Shown here in pieces: positions 32,764 to 43,084 of a stretch of DNA of 64,000 nucleotides (its first letter is position 1; each line of letters opens with the position of its first letter). The position numbers and the translations under genes are program-made. The notes under the pieces were generated by a model. That model saw nothing but the letters and a program-made list of their open reading frames with translations, searched no databases and was not told the DNA's origin. The stretch lies in assembly GCF_014805625.2 (NCBI RefSeq), contig NW_024003855.1, positions 616,956 through 680,955 on the forward strand, in the 5' to 3' direction. Origin of the DNA: Glossina fuscipes. Lineage: Eukaryota > Arthropoda > Insecta > Diptera > Glossinidae.

Positions 32764-33808
32764 GAAGGGGAAAGAGCTACTGCATTCGCATTACGGGGTC
32801 GGTCCCGAGGGATAAATTCCTTAATTAATGATCCAACCGGCCACAAAGTTTTATTTAAAATCAAATCCATATTTTCGGTCGGAACTAGAATTTTAAAAGA
32901 TGAGATAGCTCTAGCTTGAGAAGGACCCAGTTTGAAAATACTAACTCGCTTTAAATTGACAGAAGGGGCTTTCGCAGCCAGATAACCCCTATGTTTTCAA
33001 CAGATGTATCTGGTGCCAGTCTTGACACAAATATGGCCTTTCTAGGAGGAACTGCCTTCAAGCATATGTCATCAGTACTGGGAGCAGCAGGGTTAACGGA
33101 TGGGGAGTTATGAGTTGGGGAAAATATAGAGGGGGTAACCACACTTGCACGAGCAGCTTGCTCAGTTTGGCGACCAGCATTTACACCCGAACAGCGAGGA
33201 GGAGAGGACGATTTACTATTACCCTTATTAGTTTTGGGCAATGACGCCTGAGAAGATTGAGTGACATCTATGGGAGGAGATACCCTTGCCACTTCAGCAT
33301 AGCTCAAGCCAGAAGGACTTATCGGACTATTTGTAACATCTATGTTACCAACCGACTCAGCCGTAGCAGAAACACTAACATTATTTGTAGCCTTTAGGGA
33401 ATCGCTAACTTGCACCAACGAAACGGACTTAGGAGGTGACGAACCACACGCTACGCTACGCGTTGAGACTATGTTAGCTGGAGAGGAAGATGACTGCGCA
33501 ATATACCGACATTCATCAAACCTAGTCTTGATTAATTCAAACTTCTCCCACAAAGAGCCGAGATTTTTGCTCAAATCTGAGAAACAATTTCTCGTCTCCG
33601 TGAAGAGTTTGTAGAAATCAATGTCCCGCTTTCTACAGTCAGGACATGACCATCGTAAACCTTTAGAAGGGTCAAAGACTGCATCAGCAGCACGGCCGGT
33701 AATACCAACACACTTTGCATGTCCAAAACGATCACACAACCAGCAAGAAATGAATCGTTCAGATTCAGGGCCAGTTTTCGCACGACATGGAGTAAATAAA
33801 CAATCCAT
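32754..33808 (-). pseudogene. LINE-A ORF1: PHD-finger protein, one frameshift
   Basis: The ATG at 33808 aligns with the start of LINE-B ORF1; an ATG two codons earlier (33814) is also possible, and the upstream Phe-rich frame to 33895 is probably 5' UTR. Residues 3-60 form a C4HC3-like zinc finger (CLFTPCR, CWLCDRFGHAKC, WSCPDC). A Ser/Pro-rich linker follows, and then PRKAIFVSRLAPDTSVENIG, the start of a conserved C-terminal domain probably binding RNA. The frame closes at 32951 because of a single-base change near 32986. The next frame is open to the stop at 32754-32756 with conserved content (VSIFKLGPSQARAISSFKI, LWPVGSLIKEFIPRDRPRN). ORF1 proteins coat the RNA in the RNP. This copy would make only a truncated protein. 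Confidence 0.8.
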
Positions 33809-34224
33809 GTCCATTGAAAACAAAAAAAAGTAGCTTAAGAAGGAAAAAAAAAACGAAAAAGAAAAACAAAAAAAAAAATAATTTTTCCACGGCACAAATT
33901 TTCAGGAAAATTAAAGCAAATTTCTCACTTCCCTGCCCACTGTAAATATAGAGCGAAAACTAACGGAAACTGTAAACACAGATTAAAAGGCAAAAAGAGA
34001 GACTTTTACCAAGAGCTCAATTGTTGCTTGCAATAAACCAAAATGATTTTTTCACATAAATGGTTAATAAATTCATATACAATACATTCACACTTTATTC
34101 TTTAAGAGAATTTTTAAATTTAAACACGAATAAAGCAAAAAGTTAAGAAATACAACTACAAAAATTGATATATTTGTTGACAGAATAAAAACGCGACTAC
34201 AAGACACGCGCAGAGTTGCCGAAC
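33809..34224 (-). promoter_or_regulatory. LINE-A 5' UTR, probable internal promoter
   Basis: Non-coding leader between the shared 5' start (minus strand TTCGGCAACTCTGCG near 34224) and the ORF1 ATG. The part next to ORF1 is pyrimidine-rich on the minus strand. Autonomous LINEs of this kind need a promoter inside the transcribed sequence; no TATA box is seen, and the shared GGCAAC start is the best candidate for the initiation region. Function is inferred from position only. Confidence 0.4.
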
Positions 34225-34338
34225 TGTGTTTTGTATAAAGAAACATGTTATAATCCGTTGAGCAACATTCTGATAGTTGTTGTTAATTTTAAACAAACTG
34301 CCTGTAGCATTGAATTATTCAAATCGTGCTCAACGGAT

Positions 34339-34630
34339 TGCAAATCATACGATTTGGTACCTGGGGTAGCAATATCAATAAGACAAATATAAGGATAGGC
34401 AAACAAGCAAGCATTACGAGAGAAAAAAAGGAGCTTGTGCATGTTGATATGATGCACATCATATAAAGACAAGTCTAACCTGTCTAACAAGTCTAAGACC
34501 GTATGAAATCATACGGTTCGGTACCTAGATTAGCAATGACAATAAAACAGACATAAAAATACGCGTACAAGCAATAGGCAATAGAAAAAAAAGGTTTATA
34601 AAATTACGCATGGTACATATCATATGAAGG
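34339..34630 (+). repeat. Diverged tandem duplication, period about 164 bp
   Basis: Two units: the first carries gatttggtacct at about 34351 and the second ggttcggtacct at about 34515. Both then share agcaat(a/g), caataa(g/a)ac, a short gcaagcat/gcaataggc stretch, an A-run, and a catgttgatatg/catggtacatat block ending in catcata(t). An aatc....gatt inverted repeat precedes each ggtacc. A third relative of the ggtacc block is in the LTR at 58927. Confidence 0.6.
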
Positions 34631-34735
34631 CATACTTAATTACCCATGCCAAATCATAAACTCTATCCCGATTTCTTATTTGGTCATTTCAAAAATTAAT
34701 TACACTTGCAAGGTTTAAGGCTACTTACACGTAGT

Positions 34736-35525
34736 TTTACGCCTGTACTCGGTATCATTCTGCCATGTATACTCAAGTCATGCTCTGAGGAATTATGTAT
34801 ATAGTGTTATCTTAAAAATTTGCAATCAACCTTTGAAAACAAGTGTTTTTCTTTTATGCTGGAAGAGTAGTTTCGTATTTCCAATTCGCAAATGTAAGAA
34901 TAGCTATTTGGTCATTGGCATTGCAAACTGAACGTCAATACTGCTGGTCCTGGTGTTTTTTCTAAAAAGGGGAAACTGTCACTAACCAACGTATTCTTAA
35001 AGGGCGTTGAGTTCATTTAATCAGATGAGCTCTGCTTGTGAAAATTAACAAAGTTATATCTTGGAAGCGTCAGATGAATCACCTGAACGAATAAAGCAGC
35101 AGAGCTCTTTTTTCCTGTCAGCAAAACGCGGAGTATATATTGAACTATAATTCCACCTTTGACAACGCAGTGCTGGCCTATCGATTTAAGATTAAGCAAA
35201 AATGGACGACTAGTGTGGGTTGATATGGGCTGGGACCATCAGAACTTATTCCTCCAGTGCCTTACATGATCTGGTAAGCGAAATGCGTCTCTTTACAGCT
35301 GCAAGAAGAGTGGCTTTTCTCAGCGCACACAGATTTCTAAATATTAACAAACTACATCTGGATAACCCAAGGGTCGACTGGAAGTGCTGAGAACTTCATA
35401 CGCAAAGCCGCTATACCGGTTGGGCGTGGCGGCCATATCGCTGAACCTAGACTAACAGCCCAAAAGTTGTACTCTATCGGTGGTAGAAGTAAGTCTGGTG
35501 AGCATCAGTTTCTTACTAAATATCG
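34736..35525. other. Unassigned; 35205-35525 may be decayed coding sequence upstream of copy iii
   Basis: No domain is recognised. From about 35270 the plus strand has stretches such as MRLFTAARRVAFLSAHRFLN, interrupted by stops, which look like decayed coding DNA linked to the five-copy sequence that follows. Confidence 0.3.
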
Positions 35526-35529
35526 AGCT

Positions 35530-35690
35530 ACGGACTTTTTGTTTTTAGGGATATACTTTAATGGCATATGAAGAGAATGAGAGGTTGTAAAGACGAACGC
35601 ACGGGTCAATGCTGAGATAGCTAATTTGGGAGATACGGGAGAAGTTCCAAAGTTTTATCACATGGAAATTCTTTGCTTTCTAAGATTGGT
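35530..35690 (+). repeat. Five-copy dispersed sequence, copy iii
   Basis: Plus-strand blocks atggcatatgaagagaatg, ggttgtaaagac, gggtcaatgctgagatagct and gggagatacgggagaagttcc align in order with the other four members. Translation gives KTNARVNAEIANLGDTGEV, close to KTNARVIAESSGNMGSYK in copy i, so the reading frame appears conserved at the protein level. Confidence 0.5.
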
Positions 35691-36565
35691 AAATCTTTTA
35701 TATTTCATACTAAATTTATTCTGACAATAATATATTTAAATTGGTTTTTAATAAATTTCATAGTAAGCTCACCGATGCCTAGCTATGACTACAGCCTTTT
35801 TGAATCGATTGGCTAGTTTGCCTTTATAAGGGCCTACCAAGCGACATTGGGTAAAATTCCTTCTAAATACGGTTTGTCCAACGTGATAAGTTGGTGGAGG
35901 TGAACGCAAATTGTATGTTTTACAGGTAGATCGAGTATAGATTCCTAATATTTTCTCTAATGAATTCTAACTCTCGGCAGTCCCTAAAGAAGGTTCTTGC
36001 TGAAGACCAACGCTTCGTAATATCGTTTATAATTTGCTATTAGTTAACATTTTTTGTCCAAACATAACCGTTATATTCATTTCATTATATTCTATACGAA
36101 TGCATGGCTATCTGCGGAATCGGATATCATGTGTTTGGAGAACATCTGACAATGTCGAATATTGGAGTTGGTGGGGTTCATGAGTATTCTAAGGTTGGAG
36201 AACTAAGAGAATGGGCGAACTCAATGGATCTTTTAGGTCGCAACAACGGTTTTCGGCCTACAAAAACCTTTTCAAAACGAAAAATAAGTTATAATCCTGA
36301 GAAATATTTGCAACTTTGGCGGCTAGAAAGGAAATGTGTGTAACCACCTGTAACGTTGTAATACGCCCACATCAACTATATAGGAATTCACTTACATCGC
36401 CGCTTTACGTGAACTCATCGTATTAGTGTGAACCTAAGTCGAATAAAATTGGAAACGAATGAACGCTGCTGGCAAACTCATATATATATATATATATATA
36501 CATCTACTATGAAATTCTGGTTTATAATTTAATTCATTTAAATTATTTAATTTGTTTTCAAAGCT
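35691..36565. other. Unassigned; contains a 79-codon open frame and an AT microsatellite
   Basis: The plus frame at 36104-36343 (starting MAICGIGYHVFGEHLTMSNI) has fairly normal amino-acid composition but matches nothing I recognise. At about 36480-36500 there is a (TA)n run just before the start of a LINE-A copy. Confidence 0.35.
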
Positions 36566-38758
36566 TGATCTACATTCGTCGAAACTTTTCCATAATTCGT
36601 TTCAGGTATTCAGAAATGATCGATTGTACCGCAGTGGCGGTGATGTTGTAATTGCCATACCTGCGGTAGTCCCCTCCTATTCTATTGATTTTCCCACTAC
36701 TCCCGACGTTGAATTTATCGCCATTCGAGAGAAATTTTCTAATAAACACTTATATGTGACCTGCTCCTATATTCCCCCAAATTCGGATATCTCCATTTAT
36801 AAGAAACAGGCGAAGTGGCCAAGCAATCTAAACCTACCGATGTAGTCATTGCGATGGGTGACTTCAATTTGCCCCAATCTCATTTGGTGTTACAGTGATA
36901 GTTCTGGCTGTTTGATTCCTGCTTCAACATCTGATAGAGCTGTTGTGTTTTTTAATGAATTATTCAATCATAATTTAGTTCAATACAACGGATACCCTTA
37001 ATTACAATGGTAGACTGCTTGATCTCTGGTTTGCCAATTTTCCTGAGATTTGCGTTAATCGTTGTCTTCCGGTTAGCTTACCTGAGTATCCTTATCATGC
37101 AGCATTGGGTATTTCTTTTTATTGCAAGCATGATGGTTCGTTGACATTATGTAACATCCCAAATTCAACTTTTTCAAGTAAATTTTATGATTTCTATAAA
37201 ATCAATATTTCCATGCTAAAATCACATGTTTCTCATATTGTGCTTGTTTTCTCAGTAGGAAGTATTGATAGCGTACTATCGTCGTTCTACAATATATTAA
37301 ATCTAGCTATTTCTGCATCTGTCCTGGTCAAGCAGTCCCGACATCGACCACGTTAATATGACTATTAAATATTACAAGAATAGAAAAAACACGCTTTTCA
37401 AAAAATATTGGAAAAGTGGCTCTGCTTTGACTATTTCGCTTGCTCGGCGTCAAGGGATAGATTTAACTCTCTCAACCTCCAATATTATTGAAGATACCTT
37501 TAGTTTGCTAAATCCTCTCTGTTTGCTAATCCTAAATACTTTTTTAAGTTCGTTAACTCCAAAAGAAAACTCTCCATAAATCCCTCACAAGTTTCTTTTA
37601 ATGGCTTCGAATGATTTTGAAATCTCAAATCTCTTTGCTGAATATTTCCGACAAAACTTTTCGACTGTTAATTCCGATTTATCAGTAAACTACATATATC
37701 CTGTAACTAACTTGGTTTCAATTTCCAAATCGGTTATTTCTGAAAATGACTTTTTTAAAGGGTTGTGCTCTCTAAAATATAGGTGTGGGCCTGGACCTTA
37801 TGGAATTCTATTATGTATACTCAAATCTTGCGCCGTCGAGTTATTGGCATTATCTCAAAAATTTTAACCGTTTCTTGAATTTAGGTGTTTTCCCTTCGTG
37901 TTGGAAGAATAGTTTTCTTATTCCTATCCACAAGAGTGGAAGTAGACAATTTGTTAAGAAATACAGGGGCATAGCCAATTGAGTGCCTACTTGCCTAAAC
38001 TGTTCGAGCGAATTGTGATTCAGCATTTGGTCTTTCCCATTAATTCGTATATTTCTCCGCACCAGCATGGTTGTTTAACTTCATAACCTCGGATGAATTC
38101 CACATGATGTCTGGCGTACCTCAAGACAACCACTTAGTTCGCATTTTATTTAGTTTATACATTAATTATCTCCCATTGATAATTAATTCCAGCCAGATCT
38201 TAATGTACGCTGAAGATGTGAAACTGTTTTCTTTTTTCTCTGTAGAATCGCAATTACATCAGCTCCAAAGTGACTTGAATAATTTGGTTGCATGTTGCTC
38301 TTGAAATCTTCTAAAACTAAATCTAAATAAATGTAAGAAGCTTTCTTTCTCAAGAAGGAAGTCATTCATTATTCAGTACTTCATTGATCCGCACAACTTA
38401 GAGAACGTTAAGTTCACAAATTCAGGCGATCTATTTGACCATAGGTTACGTGTTAATTTGCATATTGAACTCTCGTTAAGCTAAGTTAGGTCCACGCTTC
38501 ATAAAGAGATGGTCCCAAGAGCTTAATGATCCGTACATTACAAAAAGGAGGTACGTGTGTTTGGTTAGACCATTTCCCGAGTATGCATGCTTCATATAGG
38601 TGCTACGCAGATTCAACTGAATGTGTTCAAAAGCAATTCTTGCTGTTTGCCCTTAGGTATTTAGGCTGGGACCCGCTGTCTCTCTTCGCCCCTATGAAAA
38701 TAGGTTGCTTCTATTATTTTTACCGTCACTTGAGAAACGTAGATTTGTTGTTGAGGTT

Positions 38759-39129
38759 GTAGCATACTGAAAGGGCTTTAAACAGAATCTGACTAGCTCG
38801 CCGAAATTGGGGGGTTCAAAAGAGAAATTTGCCCTACAGAATTTTTATAATTTTATGTGATGTAAGTGGAAGTGTAGTGTAATGTGTAAACTTACTTCGC
38901 CAGCCAGTAACAAACAAAGTAAATTAGTTAACAAACATTTTACTATTAAGAATAAACAAAATGAATAAACAAATTAATGACAATTGTGTAACAGTCAAAA
39001 TCACTAATTGATGTTTAGGTAAAAATATGAACTAAAATTTAACATAAAATAGCTAATTTAATTAACAATACATTACAACTCACCTATTTTAAGACTCTCC
39101 GAGTGTACATTCGTGAAAAAAAACTAAAT
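38759..39129. other. Left part of the insert inside LINE-A, unassigned
   Basis: AT-rich, with no coding potential and no recognised repeat. Together with the inverted LINE-A piece and the tandem repeat that follow, it forms the block that separates the two halves of the plus-strand LINE-A. Confidence 0.4.
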
Positions 39130-40085
39130 AATTTTATTTTATTTTATTTATTTATTTATTCTACTATTCAAATAACAGTCGAGTTCAATTGGCTCTTAAC
39201 GCAAAACTTATATTAATTAATAATAAAATTTAGTAGCTCTTTGGACCACCTTTTTATAAAACCAAGCGCGGACCTAGCTTTGCTAATCGAGAGCTCAATA
39301 TACAAGTTAAAACGTAACCTATGGTCAAATAGAACGCCTAAATCTGTGATCGAATCGACGTCCTCCAACTTATACGGATCTATGAAATACTGAATCTATG
39401 AGTAATGAATGACTTTCTTCTTGAGAAAGAAAGCTTCTTACATTTACTCAGATTTAGTTTCAGAAGATTCACAGAGCACCATGCAACCAAATTATGCAAA
39501 TCACCTTGAAGCTGATGTGATTGCGATTCAACAGCGAAGGAAGAAAGCAGTTTCACATCATCAGCATACATTAAGATGTGGCTGGAATTAACCACCGATG
39601 GGAGATCGTTAATGTATAAACTAAATAAAATGGGACCTAAGTGACTTCCTTGAGGTACGCCAGACGTAACGGGGAATAAAGTTAAACAAAACCCTGAAGG
39701 ATCTATTGTGCAGATAAGAGCTTATCCATTTCACTAAGTAGGGTGGGAAACCAGAGACTTGGAGTTTAAAGATAAGTAGTCTATGGTTAACCACATCAAA
39801 TGCTTTGCTTAAATCAGTGTAAATAACATCTGTGCGAGAGGCTCTAGAAAAAGCCTTGAAACCATGACAAGTAAATTCTAACAAGTTGGTGACTGTAGAC
39901 CGCCCTTTCCGAAAGCCGTGCTGGTGCGGAGAAATATACGAATTAATGGCAAAGGCCAAATGCTGAGTCACAATATGCTCGAACAACTTGGGCAAGACAC
40001 TCAACTTGGCTATGCCTCTGTAGTTCTCAACAAATTGTCTACTTCCACTCTTGTGGATAGGAATAAGGAAACTACTCTTCCAACT
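39130..40085 (-). mobile_element. LINE-A copy, inverted, internally deleted
   Basis: The plus strand begins with an ATTTTATTTATTT tail and the LINE-A 3' UTR start (about 39130-39235), then jumps directly into ORF2 at a position equivalent to 30395, so the C-terminal domain is deleted. On the minus strand it reads LITHRFSIS and HILMYADDVKLLSSFAVES (YADD intact), NLVAWCSVNLLKLNLSKCKK, and before it SVLPKLFEHIVTQHLAF, HQHGFRKGRSTVTNLLEFTC, VIYTDLSKAFDVVNHRLLIF. The 127-codon stretch at 39621-40004 is uninterrupted, so this copy is relatively young, but it is missing both ends. Confidence 0.85.
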
Positions 40086-40167
40086 AATTAAATGACTTTA
40101 AAACTACTAATCATTGTGAGTGATGTGACCGATTATTTCGAAGGACTTGAACATGCGTTGCAGCTTA

Positions 40168-40510
40168 TTGAGAGTCTTTTTTCCAAATGCGATAGGAGAT
40201 ACAGAAGACTTTGTAAGTCTTCATTGTTCTTTAAGGCTTTGACTCGTTAGGAATTTGTGGTATCCGCAAGCCCTCTCTCAACAGTTTAAAATGTATTCGT
40301 AAAGTTTTTCAAATGCGATGGGAAGTGCAGAAGACTTTAGGATTTCTCGGTGATCTCTTGGGCTTTGGCTCGTTCTGGAAAAAATCACTAAATCTTGGCA
40401 ATTCTTGAGTTCCGCCGCACCGATCCATGCAGTCGTACAGGAATTTGTGTAATCCGCAGGCACTCTCTCAACAGATTAAAACGTATCAGTAACGTATAAA
40501 AAATTTTACA
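40168..40510 (+). repeat. Diverged tandem duplication next to inverted LINE-A
   Basis: Unit 1 (about 40168-40302) and unit 2 (about 40303-40510) share ttt(c)caaatgcgat(a/g)gga, gcagaagactt, ctttgg/ctttgactcgtt, aggaatttgtg(g/t)(t)atccgca and ctctctcaacag(t/a)tt(a)aaa, in that order. Unit 2 has about 65 extra bases between ctcgtt and aggaattt. There is no match elsewhere in the window. Confidence 0.65.
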
Positions 40511-41312
40511 AATGTGTTTTTTTTTTATTAATCGATATGAATTAATTTGAAAGTCTCTTTAGCAAAAATTTTCTAATCGCCATTTTAAAAGATTTTTATT
40601 CAAAAAATTGTAAATGACAAAAATTTTCTCTTTTTCTTTTTTTTTCAAACTACCTTCTTAATTAAAGTAATAAATGGTGCAATTGACTCACCCGCATTGC
40701 TTGGTGAGATAAGCTTTAATGCCCCTAAGCCCTCCTCTAGGCACTTTATCTTGATTAAGCTTAGTCAATGTAAATACAATTATGAGATGTTTAATCCGCT
40801 CAGAGTTGTTTGCAGAAACCCAAATGATGTCTATCACTTATTCTCATATTCGGACTCTTTACAGTCTATTAAAGCAAATTTGCTTAATATGCGCGATTTA
40901 CCAATGTCAAGCTTAAAGTAACATTTCATTCTTAATATCTCATTTTTTATTTAAAATAATATTGTGTCTTTACGGTGTTGGTTGCCACGCTTATCCATGT
41001 TTGCAGTGGTTTTGGCGTTCACTTGCAACCTGGGTGGGTTCTTGTTGCGGGTGTGCTTCTGTGCTAACTGTGTACATGCTTTTTTTTCTCTGTTTTTATT
41101 TGTCTATACATGAATTTTTATTTTTAACTTTTTAATTTATTTTTAAAACTACTTGCTTATTATTCTTCTTCTTCTTTTCTTCCTGTTTATTGTATACTAG
41201 TTTTAAAACAATTAGTATAAGATTTTCTATTAAAATGCACTGAATTAGACTGTAATTTTCTTTAGTTGAATTCCATGTATAAATAGATAAATAAAGGAAT
41301 AAATAAATAAAT

Positions 41313-41975
41313 CGGTCTCATTAAATTCATTTTCAAATGGTACATTTTTCCAGACTATCTAGGTTGCAAAGAAAACAATTAACATTCTCATAGGGAGTTA
41401 TATATTCCGCTCGTAATAGACGTAATTATGAAGAGTGTGACCATATATGATACTAAAGACCCAAGTAATCTCAACACTGTTGCTCGACGTCTCCCTTTAA
41501 CAGAGAAATATACTCGCTTAAGACGCATAGTTAGTAAAGGTTTAATAAATTCAAAGGGAGATTTAAGTAAACTGATCTTCACTGGCAGTCGTTTCCAAGT
41601 ATAAATCATATATGCGATATTTGTACTTATGATAAATTCCATTAATAGGAAGATTCAATAAATAAATGGATATTGTAAAAAGAAAAAAAACTTACAAGAA
41701 GCCTTGTAGAACTGAAAACCATGAACAAAGCTAAATGTTAATTCGATAATGCTTTCAATGCTAAGAAAGACAATGCTTTTAATAACAACAATAACAATCA
41801 CTTCAAGACAAAATTCTTGATGCTTATACTCCGGGAACTTTAAAACCACAAGAACGTGTGGACTCTCAAAATATATGTTACAGAGTGATGGGGATAAATA
41901 GAAAAGAGTATACATAAATCTATAGTTGAATTCGTAATCAACTCACAACTACAAGATATAAGGTTGAAAATATCT
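41313..41975. other. Unassigned; contains a 58-codon open frame
   Basis: A plus frame at 41428-41604 begins MKSVTIYDTKDPSNLN and continues with a basic, coding-like composition to FTGSRFQV. It is too short and isolated to call a gene; it might be a decayed exon or part of an unknown element. The rest is AT-rich. Confidence 0.3.
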
Positions 41976-42424
41976 TGTAGTGTGATCGCAAATTGTCGTT
42001 ATGCATCCTCTTTAAGGTATGACAGAATTATGCAAATTCAGCATAATTCTTTTGCAAAAAGAAAATCGAAAATTATGTCACACTTCAACTGGCTGAGTAT
42101 TGCATTACGAAATGCAATACGTTGCTAGGCGCCCCAATTAAAACAATTATTATTTGCTTTCGCTAGCATGAAGTCACCTGGAAAAATTAGTATAAATAGC
42201 CGTATAGAAAACAAGTAAAGTCAATTTTCGTAAAAACAGTTCAAATAGCGTTTCATTCACTAGCACTCTAAAAGGCGTTCCATCCGCCTAAAATCCGTTT
42301 ACATAGGGACTGCTTCTGGCCGGTCTTGCATTAGCATCAAAAAAAGGAGTATGACTTGGCGGTCTGAAGCCGGGTAGTCAGAGAACATCTCATTAAACTA
42401 AAAACATTATCACCTGACAATACA
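41976..42424 (+). mobile_element. Solo LTR, family beta, copy 2 (with TATA box)
   Basis: Begins TGTAGTGTGATCGC (the complement of the end at 16545) and ends ctgacaaTACA, aligning along its length with copy 1 in the opposite orientation. Shared blocks: both hairpins, aaggc(a/g)ttc(a/c)atccgcct, taggga(c)..g(c)tt..g(c)cg, gcattagcat/gcattataa, and gacttggcg followed by aagccg. Flanks ATCT and ACTT are similar but not identical, so any duplication is blurred. A TATAAATA box at 42191 fits the middle of an LTR. Sequence divergence from copy 1 is large. Confidence 0.65.
42191..42198 (+). promoter_or_regulatory. TATA box in LTR beta
   Basis: TATAAATA lies about 215 bp into the LTR. A TCAATTT about 30 bp downstream could be the initiator. 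This orientation fits U3-R-U5 order and was used to set the strand of all family beta copies. Confidence 0.5.
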
Positions 42425-42599
42425 ACTTTATAACACCACAAAATCAAAATTTATCACGTGGCGATCCATTATATTCATGGCCTCATAAAATAATATTACA
42501 ATCTATTCACTACTCGTCCAAATAAAGTTGCTCTCACTTGATTTTATTTAAGAACGCTTTTAAATAAACAAAAATACTATTATGAAACAACAGTACCAT

Positions 42600-42770
42600 T
42601 TTTAATGGTTGATCCGTACCGTAGTCAGCATCTACTTTTTGAGCTTTTTGAGACGGCCAACGATGGTTGAATGGTCCTCACTGAAATTGTCGGCTAGCGT
42701 TCGAGTTTTCAAGCTTTCGTGTCCTTCCACGGCTGCCAAAAATGCCTGGTGAAAATGATAAAGTAATGAG
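42600..42770 (-). pseudogene. Mariner-like transposase N-terminal fragment
   Basis: Minus strand reads HQAFLAAVEGHESLKTRTLA, then DNFSEDHSTIVGRLKKLKK. The pattern ..al..dp..s.reLa..f.vshsTI.r.LkklgK is that of the second helix-turn-helix of mariner (IS630/Tc1) transposases. It lies in opposite orientation to the mariner piece 300 bp downstream. Only about 40 residues are recognisable. Confidence 0.55.
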
Positions 42771-43084
42771 AAGTATCAATATGCATAACGTTTAAATTGG
42801 ATGAATTTGACCTTTCTCTATATAAACTAACAGTTTTTCATTTAATATTATTGAGTTATAAAATGTATACAGATGATAACACCACTTTCCTTATTCATTA
42901 ATTTTGTTACACTATTTCAAGAATTCTGCTGCCAGATCCCCTCAAACACTTTGAGAAGCTTACGGTGATGCTGCTCCATCATATCCCAATTTTCGGTTGT
43001 GTTTTCAAATGTGGTGGTTTTGATGTCAATCACAAAGAACAGCGGGGGCGGTCAGAAAAGTTCGAATACAATGAATTGCAATAG

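Larger units (their letters stand above)
29540..34224 (-). mobile_element. LINE-A, near full-length copy (CR1/Jockey-like, PHD-finger ORF1)
   Basis: About 4.7 kb on the minus strand: an A/T-rich 5' UTR starting near 34224, ORF1 with a PHD-type zinc finger, ORF2 with endonuclease and reverse transcriptase, a 3' UTR, and a tail of TAAA-type repeats at 29540-29570. ORF2 is uninterrupted; ORF1 has one frameshift. It is therefore the youngest LINE copy in the window and a useful reference for the five damaged copies. A target-site duplication was not obvious. A GGCAACTCTGCG-like 5' start is shared with LINE-B (GGCAACCTCG), supporting the 5' boundary. Confidence 0.85.
29262..34735 (+). mobile_element. 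Possible solo LTR, family gamma, copy 2, split by LINE-A
   Basis: Left piece 29262-29539 begins TGTAGGGAAGC, with the hairpin GGGAAGC...GCTTCC and the gtccgtccgc block also seen at the start of the LTR at 57980. It also carries a gctataaaatg at about 29479, similar to the gctataaaag promoter there. The right piece, after LINE-A (from about 34225), contains two gatttggtacc-type blocks matching 58927-58937. The likely end is a ttaca near 34735, just before cgt, while the left flank is acgt. If correct, the LTR was about 0.8 kb before LINE-A inserted. The right boundary is weak. Confidence 0.35.
36566..41312 (+). mobile_element. LINE-A copy, 5'-truncated, split by 1.9 kb of inserted sequence
   Basis: The first piece, 36566-38758, runs from the endonuclease (SKLFHNSFQVFRNDRLYR, PTTPDVEFIAI, CSYIPPNSDISI) through RT (SLKYRCGPGP, HKSGSRQFVKKYRGIAN, SGVPQDNHL, YAEDVKLF, where YADD has become YAED) to the C-terminal domain. 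It stops in the middle of the RRFVxGVSFLIK segment. The second piece, 40653-41312, resumes at that segment (AIDSPALLGEISFNAP, QCKYNYEMFNPLRVVCRNPN, RDLPMSSLK), followed by the 3' UTR and an ATAAATA tail. About 140 bp around the HGFRKGRST/SKAFD region is deleted near 38065. Many frameshifts. The interrupted junction shows that the 38759-40652 block arrived later. Confidence 0.85.

Noticed and set aside
33814..33895. N-terminal Phe-rich extension of LINE-A ORF1 as a signal or membrane segment
   Set aside because: The stretch comes from a pyrimidine-rich leader, and LINE-B ORF1 starts at the position equivalent to 33808, so the extension is probably untranslated.
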